Counted from the stretch's first letter, positions 52,065-62,212 are shown. The stretch is 64,000 bases of DNA from Tissierella sp. MB52-C2 (GCF_030931715.1 NZ_CP133261.1:310001-374000); one strand, 5' to 3'. The notes: generated by a model from the letters alone, not told the origin. Numbers and translations are program-made.

Positions 52065-54392
52065 ATGATGAGAACGGATTCTCTAAAGAATCAAGGTCAT
52101 TGGTACGAAGTAAATCTTAAAATGGATAGAAGAACAATAATAACTGTAATTATTGGTTTTTTCTTAGCAAGGGCAAATTTACTAAATAAACTTACTCCAT
52201 TTGGATTTGCATTTCTAACTGCTTACATTATAATGAAAAGTTTAAATGTGCCTATGTTGCTATCTATAATTATAGGGACCCTAACTTTTCAAGGAACCAA
52301 GGGGATAAGCTATGTATTATCTTATTTATTAATTTATGGGTTTTTCTCTTTATTTAAAGAAGAAAAAACTTATTCCTTAATAAAAGCATCCTTAGTATCT
52401 TCTATTATATTTACAAGTTGTAGAGTAGCAGGTGTCTTTCTAAGTAAACAATTATTTATTTATGATTTATTTATGGTATTATTCGAAGGTGTAATTGTTT
52501 TTACAATGATTTATATATTTTCCTTTAGTTTACCTATTGAAAAAATAGGTGGTGCAAACTTTAATAATGAAAAAGCCATTTGTTCCTTTATTACATTAGC
52601 ATTAGCCTTAGCTGGGGTTAAAGATATATTGATATTAGGCTTTGGAATTAAAAATGTAATTAGTATAATGCTTATATTATATGTGTCCTATAGCTATGGA
52701 GCATTTATCGGAGGAACCTCTGGAATAATCTTAGGAATGGTAGGATATATATCTCAACCCGAGATGCCTTTCATCATAGGAATACTTGGTATATCAGGAC
52801 TTTTAGCAGGTATATTTAAAGATATAGGAAAATCGGGCTCAGCTTTAGGCTTTATAATTGGAAATGGAATTACTTCTTTTTATGTCAATGGCTTAGGAAC
52901 TAGCTTTCTAGGAGTTAAAGAAATTATAATTGGAGTAATATTATTCTTAATAAGTGCAAATAAGATAAATGAAAGATTTACTGAAAGCTTTGTATTTGAT
53001 TTAGATATGAAAAAGGATTATAACCAAAAAAGAGATGATATTATTATTAAAAAACTAAATAGAATGACAGAGGTTTTTAATAATTTAAGTGAGACATTTA
53101 AGGAATCAGCAAACGAAAGGGATTTTCATTCTACGGGTGAAGTATATAGTATGGTAGATAGTATAGCTAATAGCATATGTACAAGTTGTGCAAAGTATCA
53201 GGAATGTTGGGAAAAAAATTACTATACTACATATCAGAACTTCTTTAATTTAGTTGGCATAGTAGAAATGAAAACTACAGATAGTGAATTTGCTTATGAA
53301 GAAGCTAAAAAGTTTTGTATTAGAAGTGAAAAGACTTTAGATTTAATAGATAGAGCCGTAGAAAAGCTTAATATAGATCATAACTGGAAATTAAAATTAA
53401 GAGAAAATAGACTTTTATTGGCAGAACAATTAGAGGAAGTAGGAAAAGTAATAGAAAATATGACTGAAGATATATATGTTGATCCAAAGTTTAATGAAGA
53501 AATAGAACAAAATCTTTATAAAGACTTAAAAAATAATAGATTGGATATAAAAGATGTCTCTGTAGTTCAAATAGGAGAAGAAGATTTTGAAATATTCATA
53601 GACCTAAATACCGCAGTAAAGACTGAAGGAAAGTTAAAAGCGATGATAACTCAAAGCCTGGGGCAGGAAGTTGTCAGTGATACTAACTTTAATAGTATAT
53701 CTAATAAGACCCAAAGATTTAAACTTCTGAGAACTAATAGATTTAGTGCCATGACCAAGGTGGCAACCATGCCTAACTCAGAAAATAAAATATCAGGAGA
53801 TAGCTTTACCTTTGGAGAAATAGAAAATACCCACTTCTCAGCATTAAGTGATGGAATGGGAATTGGAAGGAAGGCTAATGAAGAAAGCAAGGTAGCTATT
53901 TCTCTACTAGAAAGATTAATGGAAGCTAATGCAGGTAAGGATATGATTTTAAAGACTATTAATTCAGTGCTTCGAGTAAAGTCTAATGAAGAAATGTTTG
54001 CTACCTTAGATCTAGCCTTTATAGACTTATATGCAGGAAAACTACAGATGATTAAAACAGGAGCCCCAGCAACTTTTATAAAGAAGAAAGATAGAGTAGA
54101 TATGATTAGCGATGGAACTTTACCTGTAGGGATACTGAAGGATATAGATTTTAATCTTTATGAAGAATATATAGAAGACGGAGATATTATTATTATGATG
54201 TCGGATGGAGTCTTAGATGTTAATAGAGATATATATAATGCAGAAGATTGGATGAAAAATATAATAATTAATATAGATAGTATAAATCCTCAAGTCATAG
54301 CCAATGAAATATTAAATAGAGTTCAAGAAGTGGCAGCTACTAATACTGATGATATGACGGTTTTAGTAACAAAGGTCTGGAAGAATGTGTAA
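52065..54392 (+). CDS. spoIIE: Stage II sporulation protein E, serine phosphatase
   Basis: A 775-residue protein: about ten membrane segments in the first 300 residues (IITVIIGFFLARANLLNKLT and onwards), a central region with the cysteine pairs CTSCAKYQECW, and a C-terminal PP2C domain with SGDSFTFGEIENTHFSALSD (metal aspartates), DGMGIGRKANEESK and IIMMSDGVLDV. It dephosphorylates SpoIIAA to activate sigma-F in the forespore and helps polar septation. The ATG at 52065 follows AGGAG; TTG/GTG alternatives are upstream of it. Confidence 0.95.
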   Translation: MMRTDSLKNQGHWYEVNLKMDRRTIITVIIGFFLARANLLNKLTPFGFAFLTAYIIMKSLNVPMLLSIIIGTLTFQGTKGISYVLSYLLIYGFFSLFKEEKTYSLIKASLVSSIIFTSCRVAGVFLSKQLFIYDLFMVLFEGVIVFTMIYIFSFSLPIEKIGGANFNNEKAICSFITLALALAGVKDILILGFGIKNVISIMLILYVSYSYGAFIGGTSGIILGMVGYISQPEMPFIIGILGISGLLAGIFKDIGKSGSALGFIIGNGITSFYVNGLGTSFLGVKEIIIGVILFLISANKINERFTESFVFDLDMKKDYNQKRDDIIIKKLNRMTEVFNNLSETFKESANERDFHSTGEVYSMVDSIANSICTSCAKYQECWEKNYYTTYQNFFNLVGIVEMKTTDSEFAYEEAKKFCIRSEKTLDLIDRAVEKLNIDHNWKLKLRENRLLLAEQLEEVGKVIENMTEDIYVDPKFNEEIEQNLYKDLKNNRLDIKDVSVVQIGEEDFEIFIDLNTAVKTEGKLKAMITQSLGQEVVSDTNFNSISNKTQRFKLLRTNRFSAMTKVATMPNSENKISGDSFTFGEIENTHFSALSDGMGIGRKANEESKVAISLLERLMEANAGKDMILKTINSVLRVKSNEEMFATLDLAFIDLYAGKLQMIKTGAPATFIKKKDRVDMISDGTLPVGILKDIDFNLYEEYIEDGDIIIMMSDGVLDVNRDIYNAEDWMKNIIINIDSINPQVIANEILNRVQEVAATNTDDMTVLVTKVWKNV

Positions 54393-54412
54393 AACCATGA
54401 ATAACTAAATTA

Positions 54413-54441
54413 TTGGGCTAGCAAAGCTAGCCCAAATTTTT
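54413..54441 (+). terminator. Terminator of spoIIE
   Basis: TTGGGCTAGC AAA GCTAGCCCAA then ATTTTT. Confidence 0.9.
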
Positions 54442-54519
54442 GCCTTAAACTTAAAATCAGTTGACAATTAGGTTATAATAAAGATATAGTTCATATATAA
54501 TAAAATTTAAGGTGATTAA

Positions 54520-55896
54520 ATGAAAGAAAAGGTATTGGCCACAATTAAAGAGTATAATTTGATAGAAGAAAATGATAATATAGTAGTAGGCATTTCAGGA
54601 GGACCAGACTCCATGGCTTTATTATATAGCTTATTAGAAGTTAAGTCTTCAATTCCCTTTAGTATACATATAGCTCATGTAAATCATGGTGTAAGAGGTA
54701 AAGATGCAAAATCTGATCAATTATTTGTGGAAAGAATAGCAAAAGAATTGAATTTATCATACTACACAAAAGATGTAGATATGATTCAATATGGAAAGGA
54801 GAATGGTATATCCTCAGAGGAAGCAGGTAGAGAGTTAAGATATGGATTTTTTAGAGAAATTCTATTGAAAGTAGGTAAGGGGAAAATAGCAGTTGCTCAT
54901 AATATGAATGATCAGGCTGAGACTTTAATTATGAGATTTTTAAGAGGTACTGGTATAGATGGATTAAAAGGTATGGAATTTAAAACTAAAGATATAATTC
55001 GACCTATCCTGGGTATAGATAGAAAAGAAATTGAAAGCTACATAGAAAAGAATAATATTGAAACTGTATTGGATAAGACAAACTTGGAACCTATATATAG
55101 TAGAAATAAAGTAAGGTTAGAGTTAATACCTTACATAGAGGAAAATTTCAATCCCAATATAGTCAATACTCTCTGGAGAATGTCCAAGATATCTTCAGTT
55201 GATAGTAAGTTTCTAGAGGAGTATTCTAAAGAAAGATTTAATATTATAGTGAAAAATAAAGATAGACATAGTATAATCTTAGATGGTGGAAAGTTTTTAC
55301 AAGAAGATAAATCTATTCAACAGCGAATTATAAGAGTAGCCATAGAAGAGATAAATGACTCTTTACAAGGAATTACTGAAGTTCAGATTAACTTAACCTT
55401 AAGTCTTTTTTCATCCTTAAATACAGGAAAAGAAATCCATTTATCAAATGGTATAATAGCTAAGACTAGATATAATGACTTAATCATCGAGAAAGATCAC
55501 AAGAAAGAAGCAAGTAAATACTTTTATAAATTAAATCTTGGAAATACTAATCTAGAGGATATAAAATATTCTTTCAAAGTAGAGGTATTTCCGGTAGGAG
55601 AAAATTTCATACTAAATAAATCAAAAAATACTAGATATTTTGATTTTGATATTGTAAAGGGAAGTTTAGGAGTAAGAAATAGACGTGAAGGCGATAGACT
55701 ACATCCATTTGGCATGAGGGGAACAAAGAAGCTTAAAGATTATTTTATTGATGAAAAGATACCGAAGGAATTAAGAGATAGGATTCCATTAATAGTAGAC
55801 GAAGAAAATATTATATGGGTAGTAGGATATAGAACAAATGATTTATATAAAGTAACAAAGAATTCAAAGAAAATCCTATCAATATCATATAATTAA
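54520..55896 (+). CDS. tilS: tRNA(Ile)-lysidine synthetase
   Basis: A 458-residue protein with the PP-loop VVGISGGPDSMALLYSLL, AHVNHGVRGKDAKSDQLFVE, MNDQAETLIMRFLRGTGIDG and a C-terminal TilS domain (RREGDRLHPFGMRGTKKLKD). It converts C34 of one tRNA-Ile to lysidine so that AUA is read correctly. It shares a likely transcript with hpt and ftsH, the usual Firmicute arrangement. Confidence 0.95.
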   Translation: MKEKVLATIKEYNLIEENDNIVVGISGGPDSMALLYSLLEVKSSIPFSIHIAHVNHGVRGKDAKSDQLFVERIAKELNLSYYTKDVDMIQYGKENGISSEEAGRELRYGFFREILLKVGKGKIAVAHNMNDQAETLIMRFLRGTGIDGLKGMEFKTKDIIRPILGIDRKEIESYIEKNNIETVLDKTNLEPIYSRNKVRLELIPYIEENFNPNIVNTLWRMSKISSVDSKFLEEYSKERFNIIVKNKDRHSIILDGGKFLQEDKSIQQRIIRVAIEEINDSLQGITEVQINLTLSLFSSLNTGKEIHLSNGIIAKTRYNDLIIEKDHKKEASKYFYKLNLGNTNLEDIKYSFKVEVFPVGENFILNKSKNTRYFDFDIVKGSLGVRNRREGDRLHPFGMRGTKKLKDYFIDEKIPKELRDRIPLIVDEENIIWVVGYRTNDLYKVTKNSKKILSISYN

Positions 55897-55925
55897 TTGT
55901 ATAATACATAACAAGGAGGATTATA

Positions 55926-56465
55926 ATGGAGAAGATAATTAAAACTATATTAGTTACTGAAGAAGATATTGAAAAAAGAGTAAAAGAGCTTGGAAAGCAA
56001 ATTGCAGAAGATTATAAAGGCAAGGATTTAATTTTAGTAGGCATATTAAAAGGTGCCGTTATTTTTATGTCTGATTTAGCTAGAAATATAAATATGCAAA
56101 TAGGTCTAGATTTCATGGCTGTATCCAGCTATGGCAGATCATCAACATCTACTGGTGAAGTTAGAATAATAAAAGATTTAGACTTTAGCGTAGAAAATAA
56201 GGATATACTTATTATAGAGGATATTATAGATACTGGATATACTTTGGCATATTTAACTGACAATTTGAAAAAGAGAGGAGCTAGTTCAGTTAAAGTTTGT
56301 ACTCTTTTAGATAAACCTGAGAGAAGAAAGGTAAATGTTCCGGTAGATTATTTAGGTTTTGCTATTCCGGATGAATTTGTAGTAGGTTATGGATTAGATT
56401 ATGCTGAAATAGGCAGAAACTTACCTTATGTAGCAGCTCTTAAGGAAGAAGTGTATAGCAAGTAG
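55926..56465 (+). CDS. hpt: Hypoxanthine phosphoribosyltransferase
   Basis: A 179-residue PRTase with LVGILKGAVIFMSDLARNI, the flexible loop MAVSSYGRSSTSTGEVRI, the PRPP loop ILIIEDIIDTGYTLAYL and VDYLGFAIPDEFVVGYGLDY. It converts hypoxanthine (and guanine) to IMP/GMP. AAGGAGG precedes the ATG. It lies between tilS and ftsH as in Bacillus. Confidence 0.95.
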   Translation: MEKIIKTILVTEEDIEKRVKELGKQIAEDYKGKDLILVGILKGAVIFMSDLARNINMQIGLDFMAVSSYGRSSTSTGEVRIIKDLDFSVENKDILIIEDIIDTGYTLAYLTDNLKKRGASSVKVCTLLDKPERRKVNVPVDYLGFAIPDEFVVGYGLDYAEIGRNLPYVAALKEEVYSK

Positions 56466-56540
56466 AAGGTTGAAAAAGCCATATAAGAGTGTTATAATAT
56501 ATAGATATTGTCTGTTTATAAAGAGGAGGGAGGACTTGTA

Positions 56541-58355
56541 TTGAAAAGATTTTTCAAAAGTATTAGTATGTATTTACTAATAGTAATCATTATAATGTTT
56601 CTAGTAACAACTCTTGGAAATGACGTAGAACAAATTAAAACAATAGATGTAACTGAATTAGTAGAACACTTAAATAATAATGACGTAGAAAGTATTAAGA
56701 TTGTAGGCAGAGAGGCTACAGGAAAGTTAAGAGATAAAACTCAGTTTATGACTATTTTACCTACCCAAATGCAGGATACGTTTTTTGATAATTATTTAAA
56801 AGATAAAGTTGATAATAAAGAAATTGCTTTAAGTTCTGACTTAGAACCAACTCAACCCTTTTGGATAAGTATAATTCCAACTATATTAACGGTTTTAGTT
56901 ATTGGAGTATTTTGGTTTGTATTTATGCAGCAATCTCAAGGCGGAGGTGGTGGCAAGGTAATGTCCTTTGGGAAGTCTAGAGCAAGACTTCATAATCAAG
57001 ATGATGGGAAAATCATTACCTTTGCAGATGTAGCTGGATTAGAAGAAGAGAAAGAGGAGTTAAAGGAAATCGTAGATTTTTTAAGAACTCCTAGAAAATA
57101 TATTGAAATTGGAGCAAGAATACCTACAGGTGTTTTAATGGTTGGTCCACCTGGAACAGGTAAAACATATTTAAGTAAGGCTGTAGCAGGAGAAGCAGGG
57201 GTTCCATTTTTCAGCATATCAGGTTCAGATTTCGTAGAAATGTTTGTAGGTGTTGGTGCAAGTAGAGTTAGAGATTTATTTGAACAAGCAAAGAAAAATG
57301 CACCTTGTATAGTATTTATAGATGAGATTGATGCCGTAGGTAGAAGAAGAGGAGCAGGTCTTGGTGGTGGCCATGACGAAAGAGAGCAGACTCTAAATCA
57401 ACTTTTAGTTGAAATGGATGGATTTGCTACTAATGAAGGTATTATTGTTATGGCAGCAACCAATAGAGCTGATATACTTGATCCTGCATTACTTCGTCCA
57501 GGTAGATTTGATAGAACTGTTTATGTTGGAGTTCCTGATGTAAAAGGTAGAGAAGAAATATTAAAAGTTCATACCAAGAATAAACCATTGGATTCAGATG
57601 TTGATTTAGGGGTAGTTGCTAAGAGGACAGTAGGATTTACGCCTGCAGACTTGGAAAATTTAGTAAATGAAGCGGCACTTCTTTCAGCTAGATATAATTT
57701 AAAAACAATACCTATGTATTTAATAGAAGAAGCGTCTATAAAAGTTCAAGCAGGTCCTGAGAAGAAATCTAAAGTTGTAAGTGAAAAGGAAAGAAGACTT
57801 ACTGCATACCATGAGGCAGGTCATGCTCTTACTTCTAGACTTACTCCAGATACAGATCCAGTTCACATGGTAACTATTATTCCGAGAGGAATGGCTGGTG
57901 GATTTACAGCTTATATCCCAGAGGAAGATAGAAGCTTTCTAACTAAAAAACAAATGGAAGCTAGATTAGTTACTCTTCTAGGTGGAAGAGTGGCAGAGGC
58001 CTTAGTTCTAGGAGATATAAGTACAGGAGCTCAAAACGATATTGAAAGAGCAACTAAAATTGCTAGATCCATGGTTACACACTATGGCATGAGTAAAAAA
58101 CTTGGACCTATGACTTATGGTACTGATGATGAGGAAGTATTCGTAGGTAGGGATTTTGGCAGAGCTAGAGATTATAGTGAAGATGTGGCAGCTGCCATAG
58201 ATAAGGAAATGAGAGAGTTAATAGATACTGCATATAATCAAGCAGAAAAATTATTAGAAGAAAATATGGATAAACTTCATAAAATAGCAGAAGCTTTACT
58301 AGAAAAAGAGACAATAGATGGTAAAGAATTTGAAGAAATATTTATGAGTGCATAA
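56541..58355 (+). CDS. ftsH: ATP-dependent zinc metalloprotease FtsH
   Basis: The 604-residue protein has two N-terminal membrane segments flanking a short external domain, Walker [21 protein letters not shown], Walker [17 protein letters not shown], the SRH region [15 protein letters not shown] and the zinc site [10 protein letters not shown]. It degrades unneeded membrane and cytoplasmic proteins as a hexamer and is needed for sporulation in Bacillus. The start is a TTG at 56541, seven bases after GGAGGGAGG; in-frame codons before it overlap that site. Confidence 0.95.
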   Translation: MKRFFKSISMYLLIVIIIMFLVTTLGNDVEQIKTIDVTELVEHLNNNDVESIKIVGREATGKLRDKTQFMTILPTQMQDTFFDNYLKDKVDNKEIALSSDLEPTQPFWISIIPTILTVLVIGVFWFVFMQQSQGGGGGKVMSFGKSRARLHNQDDGKIITFADVAGLEEEKEELKEIVDFLRTPRKYIEIGARIPTGVLMVGPPGTGKTYLSKAVAGEAGVPFFSISGSDFVEMFVGVGASRVRDLFEQAKKNAPCIVFIDEIDAVGRRRGAGLGGGHDEREQTLNQLLVEMDGFATNEGIIVMAATNRADILDPALLRPGRFDRTVYVGVPDVKGREEILKVHTKNKPLDSDVDLGVVAKRTVGFTPADLENLVNEAALLSARYNLKTIPMYLIEEASIKVQAGPEKKSKVVSEKERRLTAYHEAGHALTSRLTPDTDPVHMVTIIPRGMAGGFTAYIPEEDRSFLTKKQMEARLVTLLGGRVAEALVLGDISTGAQNDIERATKIARSMVTHYGMSKKLGPMTYGTDDEEVFVGRDFGRARDYSEDVAAAIDKEMRELIDTAYNQAEKLLEENMDKLHKIAEALLEKETIDGKEFEEIFMSA

Positions 58356-58390
58356 AAGTAGGTAATCCCTTTTAAGGGAGCCTACTTTTT
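58354..58390 (+). terminator. Terminator of the tilS-hpt-ftsH unit
   Basis: AAAAGTAGG and CCTACTTTTT enclose an inner CCCTTTTAAGGG palindrome. Confidence 0.88.
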
Positions 58391-58424
58391 ATTTGATCAA
58401 AATTCAACAAATCTTCAAAAACAC

Positions 58425-58453
58425 TTTACAGATTTGTTGAAATACTATATAAT
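58425..58453 (+). promoter_or_regulatory. Sigma-A promoter of the symporter leader
   Basis: TTTACA, exactly 17 bases, TATAAT. The -35 lies in a 9-base inverted repeat, CAACAAATC ... GATTTGTTG (58405-58439), which may be an operator. Confidence 0.7.
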
Positions 58454-58459
58454 AATGTT

Positions 58460-58578
58460 TAATAATTCTAAATATTTGGTAAATGCTGCTTTATTTATGG
58501 CAAAATGGTTACCCCAGTTTGCAAAGTAAATAAAACCCAGTATTAATGGTTTAATATTGCCATTAATACTGGGTTTTT
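58460..58578 (+). ncRNA. Structured leader ending in a strong terminator upstream of the symporter
   Basis: From the promoter above, transcription would cross a GGTAA ... TTACC closed element (58478-58513) with a GCTGC and GGCAAAATGG interior, then a terminator: AAACCCAGTATTAATGG with its complement and TTTTTTT (58532-58577). The symporter start is 80 bases later. This is the layout of a riboswitch, attenuator or short independent RNA. I could not match it to a known class. Confidence 0.5.
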
Positions 58579-58659
58579 TTATTAATATAGAAAGGAGGAA
58601 TAGTATTTATCCATAATCAATAATCTTTAATATAAACTGAAAAGATAGGAGGGGTATTA

Positions 58660-59946
58660 ATGTCAAAACTCAAAAAAATGAAATTATTTCAAAAGATTTT
58701 TATTGGATTGTTTTTAGGCGTTATAGTAGGTGCTATTTTATCGGCTATAGGGAAAGATGAAACTTTTGTAGTAACTTTATTGCCTTGGTTAGGTCTTTTG
58801 GGAGATATATTTTTAAGATTAATTAGAATGGTAGTAGTTCCTTTAGTACTTTTCTCAATAATTAGCGGTGTTTCAAATTTAACAGAAATTAAGAAGCTTA
58901 GAAGTATAGGAACTAAGACTATAATATTCTTTTTAGTAACAGGATTTCTTTCCATAGGAACAGGTCTTTTAATGGCCAATATATTTAAACCAGGCGCAGG
59001 GTTAAAAATTGCCGAATTAGGAGCTGACGTAGTAGAAATGAAAGAACTTCCTACAATATTTGATTCTATATTAGGGCTATTTCCAGCAAATATATTTGAA
59101 TCTTTAGCTCAAGGAGAGATGTTACATATAATTTCTTTCGGTATCTTTGTTGGAGCTGGACTATTAATTATGGGTGAGAGGGCAAAGCCTATTGTTGATT
59201 TAGTAGATAGATGTTCGGAAATGATGTATAAAGTAGTTGACATTGTAATACAATTTACTCCGATTGGAGTGTTTGGACTTATGGCAAAAGCAGTAGCTAC
59301 CTTTGGTGTAGGAATATTTGGACCTGTATTTAAGTTTATTCTAGTTGATTATGGAGCAAATATATTTAATATAGCAGTCTGGTATTCTTTAATACTATAT
59401 TTCATAGCTAAGGTAAATCCATTGACTTTTTATAAGAAAGCATTTCAACCTTGGGTCATAGCATTCAGTACATGTAGCAGTGCGGCAGCCCTTCCAGTGA
59501 CTATGAAGGTTGGTACTGATGAGTTGGGAATTCCAAAGGAAACGGCTAGTTTTATCTTACCTTTAGGAGCTACCGCAAATATGAATGGCACAGGGATTTA
59601 TTTTGGAATAGTAGTAATATTTGCAGCTCAGTTATATGGTATACCAGTTTCACTTACTCAACAGATAATGTTGGTATTTACAGCTACAATGTTATCCATA
59701 GGATGTGCAGCAGCACCTCAGACGGGGCTAATTATATCAATAGCACTCTTAACGAGTTTAGGGATTCCATTAGATGGGATAGCATTAATAGCGGGAGTCT
59801 ATAGAATTGTAGATCAAATTCATACTTCTACTAATGCTTTAGGAGATTTAGTAGTTGGGGTTGCAGTCTCGTCTTTAGAAAGAGATTTAGATATGGAGAC
59901 ATTTAACGGAAAAGGTATGTTTTCAGCAAATAAAGACATTAGTTAA
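58660..59946 (+). CDS. Dicarboxylate/amino acid:cation symporter (DAACS family)
   Basis: A 428-residue membrane protein with the GltP/GltT fold: RLIRMVVVPLVLFSIISGVS, the serine-rich FSTCSSAAALPVTMK re-entrant hairpin, the substrate/sodium motif LGATANMNGTGIYFG (NMDGT-like) and ALIAGVYRIVDQIHTSTNAL. Members import glutamate, aspartate or C4-dicarboxylates with sodium or protons; the arginine and aspartate near the C terminus cannot be placed well enough to choose. It is followed after 39 bases by an aminotransferase, suggesting that it imports an amino compound for this pathway. Confidence 0.92.
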   Translation: MSKLKKMKLFQKIFIGLFLGVIVGAILSAIGKDETFVVTLLPWLGLLGDIFLRLIRMVVVPLVLFSIISGVSNLTEIKKLRSIGTKTIIFFLVTGFLSIGTGLLMANIFKPGAGLKIAELGADVVEMKELPTIFDSILGLFPANIFESLAQGEMLHIISFGIFVGAGLLIMGERAKPIVDLVDRCSEMMYKVVDIVIQFTPIGVFGLMAKAVATFGVGIFGPVFKFILVDYGANIFNIAVWYSLILYFIAKVNPLTFYKKAFQPWVIAFSTCSSAAALPVTMKVGTDELGIPKETASFILPLGATANMNGTGIYFGIVVIFAAQLYGIPVSLTQQIMLVFTATMLSIGCAAAPQTGLIISIALLTSLGIPLDGIALIAGVYRIVDQIHTSTNALGDLVVGVAVSSLERDLDMETFNGKGMFSANKDIS

Positions 59947-59985
59947 TATCAAATATGAATTGAATATCTTAAAGGGGGAATTTTC

Positions 59986-61353
59986 GTGAGTTTAAATAAA
60001 GCACCTAAAAATAATGTATTTTATAGAAATCAAAACTGGATTTATCCTAAAATTGAAAAAGGAGAAGGAATATACTTAATTGGTGAAGATGGAAAGAAAT
60101 ATATTGATGGGTGTTCAGGGTCTGCCGTTGCTAATATAGGTCATGGCAATAAAGAAATTGCTGAATTTGCCAAAGAGCATATTGAACGAATTGCTTTTAC
60201 TCATTTATCTAGATGGACAGTTGATTCTATTGAAAAATGTGCCGAAAGAATAGTAAAGTGGTGTCCAGAAGGATTAGAACATGTATATTTTGTATCTGGT
60301 GGTTCAGAAGCCACAGAAACGGCTATGAAAATGGCAAGGCAGTACTTTGTTGAAAGGGATGGCAAATCAAATAAATGGAAGGTTATATCAAAGTGGAATT
60401 CTTATCATGGAGCAACTTTGGGTTCTCTATCTATGACTGGAACAATTGGAAGAAGAAAAATCTACGATCCTCTATTAACTAATTTTCCTAAAATCAATCA
60501 ATTTTATCATTATAGAAATCCATGGGGAGCAAAGACTTTAGAAGAAACCAGTATACTTGCTGCTAGAAGTTTAGAAACAGAAATCTTACGTCATGGAGCA
60601 GATAATATTGCTGCTTTTATTTCTGAACCAGTAGTAGGTTCAGCAGCACCAGGAGTTCATCCTGAGAAAATCTACTTTGATATGGTGCGGGAAATCTGCG
60701 ATAAATACGATATACTTTTTATAATGGATGAAGTCATGGCAGGGACAGGAAGAACGGGGAGGAAAATGGCATCAGAACATTTTGATGCTAAGCCAGATAT
60801 CCTAGTAGTTGCCAAAGGATTAAGCAGTGGATATACTCCAATAGGAGCGGCTATATGCACCACTGAAGTATTTGAAACAATCATGGTTAAAGGTTCGGGT
60901 AATTTTATTCATGGTCATACTTATGCAGGTAATCCACTATCTTGTGGTATTGCAGATAAGGTGATGGAGATTATTGAAAGAGAAAACTTTATTGATAATT
61001 GTGCCAATCAAGGAGATTATTTAATGGAAAAACTAGAGGGGCTATATGATTACCCAATAATAGGAGAAATTAGAGGAAAAGGTTTAATGATAGGTATTGA
61101 ATTTGTTAAGGAAAAAGAAACTAAGGAACCTTTTGATCTATCAGATAATATAAAGGGGAAAATTACTAATAATTGTTTGGAAGAAGGTTTAGTACCATAT
61201 CCAGGTGGTGGATCTGTAGATGGATCAAGAGGTGACCATATACTATTGGCTCCCCCAATAAATATCACTAAGGAAGAAGTAGATTTGTTATATGAAAAAT
61301 TAGAAAATGCCGTTAGAAAGACATCAGAAGTATTACAGGGGATAATCGCATGA
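59986..61353 (+). CDS. Class III aminotransferase
   Basis: A 455-residue PLP enzyme with VSGGSEATETAMKMARQY, SYHGATLGSLSMTG, the PLP-aspartate motif FIMDEVMAGTGRTGR and the cofactor lysine K277 in VVAKGLSSGYTPIG. It resembles the omega-amino-acid/beta-alanine--pyruvate and 4-aminobutyrate groups, enzymes moving an amino group from a carbon remote from the carboxyl. The GTG start follows AAGGGGG. It overlaps the next gene (BKACE) by four bases, so the two act in the same pathway: transamination of a beta-amino acid would give the beta-keto acid that BKACE cleaves. Confidence 0.9.
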   Translation: MSLNKAPKNNVFYRNQNWIYPKIEKGEGIYLIGEDGKKYIDGCSGSAVANIGHGNKEIAEFAKEHIERIAFTHLSRWTVDSIEKCAERIVKWCPEGLEHVYFVSGGSEATETAMKMARQYFVERDGKSNKWKVISKWNSYHGATLGSLSMTGTIGRRKIYDPLLTNFPKINQFYHYRNPWGAKTLEETSILAARSLETEILRHGADNIAAFISEPVVGSAAPGVHPEKIYFDMVREICDKYDILFIMDEVMAGTGRTGRKMASEHFDAKPDILVVAKGLSSGYTPIGAAICTTEVFETIMVKGSGNFIHGHTYAGNPLSCGIADKVMEIIERENFIDNCANQGDYLMEKLEGLYDYPIIGEIRGKGLMIGIEFVKEKETKEPFDLSDNIKGKITNNCLEEGLVPYPGGGSVDGSRGDHILLAPPINITKEEVDLLYEKLENAVRKTSEVLQGIIA

Positions 61354-62177
61354 ATTATAGAAAAGAAAAACTCATAATAACCGTTGCCTTAACTGGAAAT
61401 GTTCCGACAAAGGAAATGAACTCTAATACTCCAATTACAGTAGGGGAAATAGTGGATGATATCATTAAATGTAGGGAAGCCGCAGCTTCTGTGGCACATA
61501 TCCATGTAAGATATGAAAATGGAGCTCCTACCTGCGACAGAAGCTTATATAAAGAAGTATTGGATAGGTTAAAGGAAAGAAATTGTGATATAATTACTCA
61601 ACTATCTACAGGAGCAAGGGGAGGAGGAAATACTGCTGAATGGCGTGGACAGATGTTAGACCTAAATGCAGAAATGGCAAGTTTATCAACAGGTTCATCT
61701 AATTTTCCCTCTCAAGTAAATGCAAACTCCTTTGAATTAATAAGAGAATTGGCTAAGAAGATGTATAATAATAACATTAAGCCTGAAATAGAAGCCTTTG
61801 ATTTAGGAATGATAGACAATGCAGTTTTCTTATTAAAAGAAGGAGTGCTTAAAGCACCATTACAATTTAATCTAGTAATGAATGTAAGAGGGTCGGTCAA
61901 GGGAACCCCTCGAAATCTTTTGCATATGATTGAGTCATTACCAGAGGGTTCTACATTTACAGTATCAGGAATTGGTCCTAGTCAGATACCTATGTTGACC
62001 ATGGCAATATTATTAGGAGGCCATGTACGGACAGGATTGGAAGATACAGTATTATATGATAAAGGGATATTGGCTACTAATCAAATGTTAGTAGAAAGGA
62101 TAGTGCGAATTGCAAAAGAATTAGGTAGAGAAATTGCAACACCAGATGAGGCAAGAAAAATATTAGGTATAGAATAA
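61350..62177 (+). CDS. Beta-keto acid cleavage enzyme (BKACE, DUF849 / Kce-like)
   Basis: A 275-residue protein of the BKACE family: VALTGNVPTKEMN at the start, the zinc histidines H50 and H52 in VAHIHVR, and GGHVRTGLED with the conserved E231-D232. Kce, the founding member, condenses 3-keto-5-aminohexanoate with acetyl-CoA, releasing acetoacetate and 3-aminobutyryl-CoA in lysine fermentation; other BKACEs act on different beta-keto acids. The neighbours of the lysine pathway (lysine 2,3-aminomutase, D-ornithine/lysine mutase, Kdd, Kal) are not here, so another substrate is likely. Start codon overlaps the aminotransferase stop. Confidence 0.9.
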   Translation: MNYRKEKLIITVALTGNVPTKEMNSNTPITVGEIVDDIIKCREAAASVAHIHVRYENGAPTCDRSLYKEVLDRLKERNCDIITQLSTGARGGGNTAEWRGQMLDLNAEMASLSTGSSNFPSQVNANSFELIRELAKKMYNNNIKPEIEAFDLGMIDNAVFLLKEGVLKAPLQFNLVMNVRGSVKGTPRNLLHMIESLPEGSTFTVSGIGPSQIPMLTMAILLGGHVRTGLEDTVLYDKGILATNQMLVERIVRIAKELGREIATPDEARKILGIE

Positions 62178-62184
62178 TAAGAAG

Positions 62185-62212
62185 AAGGCTGCGTTAATAT
62201 ACGTAGCCTTTT
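62185..62212 (+). terminator. Hairpin after the BKACE gene
   Basis: AAGGCTGCGT / ACGTAGCCTT with one mismatch and a TTTTGA tail. Partial termination before the DUF3870 gene is possible. Confidence 0.6.

Noticed and set aside
61350-62177. Naming the BKACE gene kce (lysine fermentation)
   Set aside because: The other genes of the lysine pathway are absent from this window and the partner is a class III aminotransferase, so the substrate cannot be assumed.
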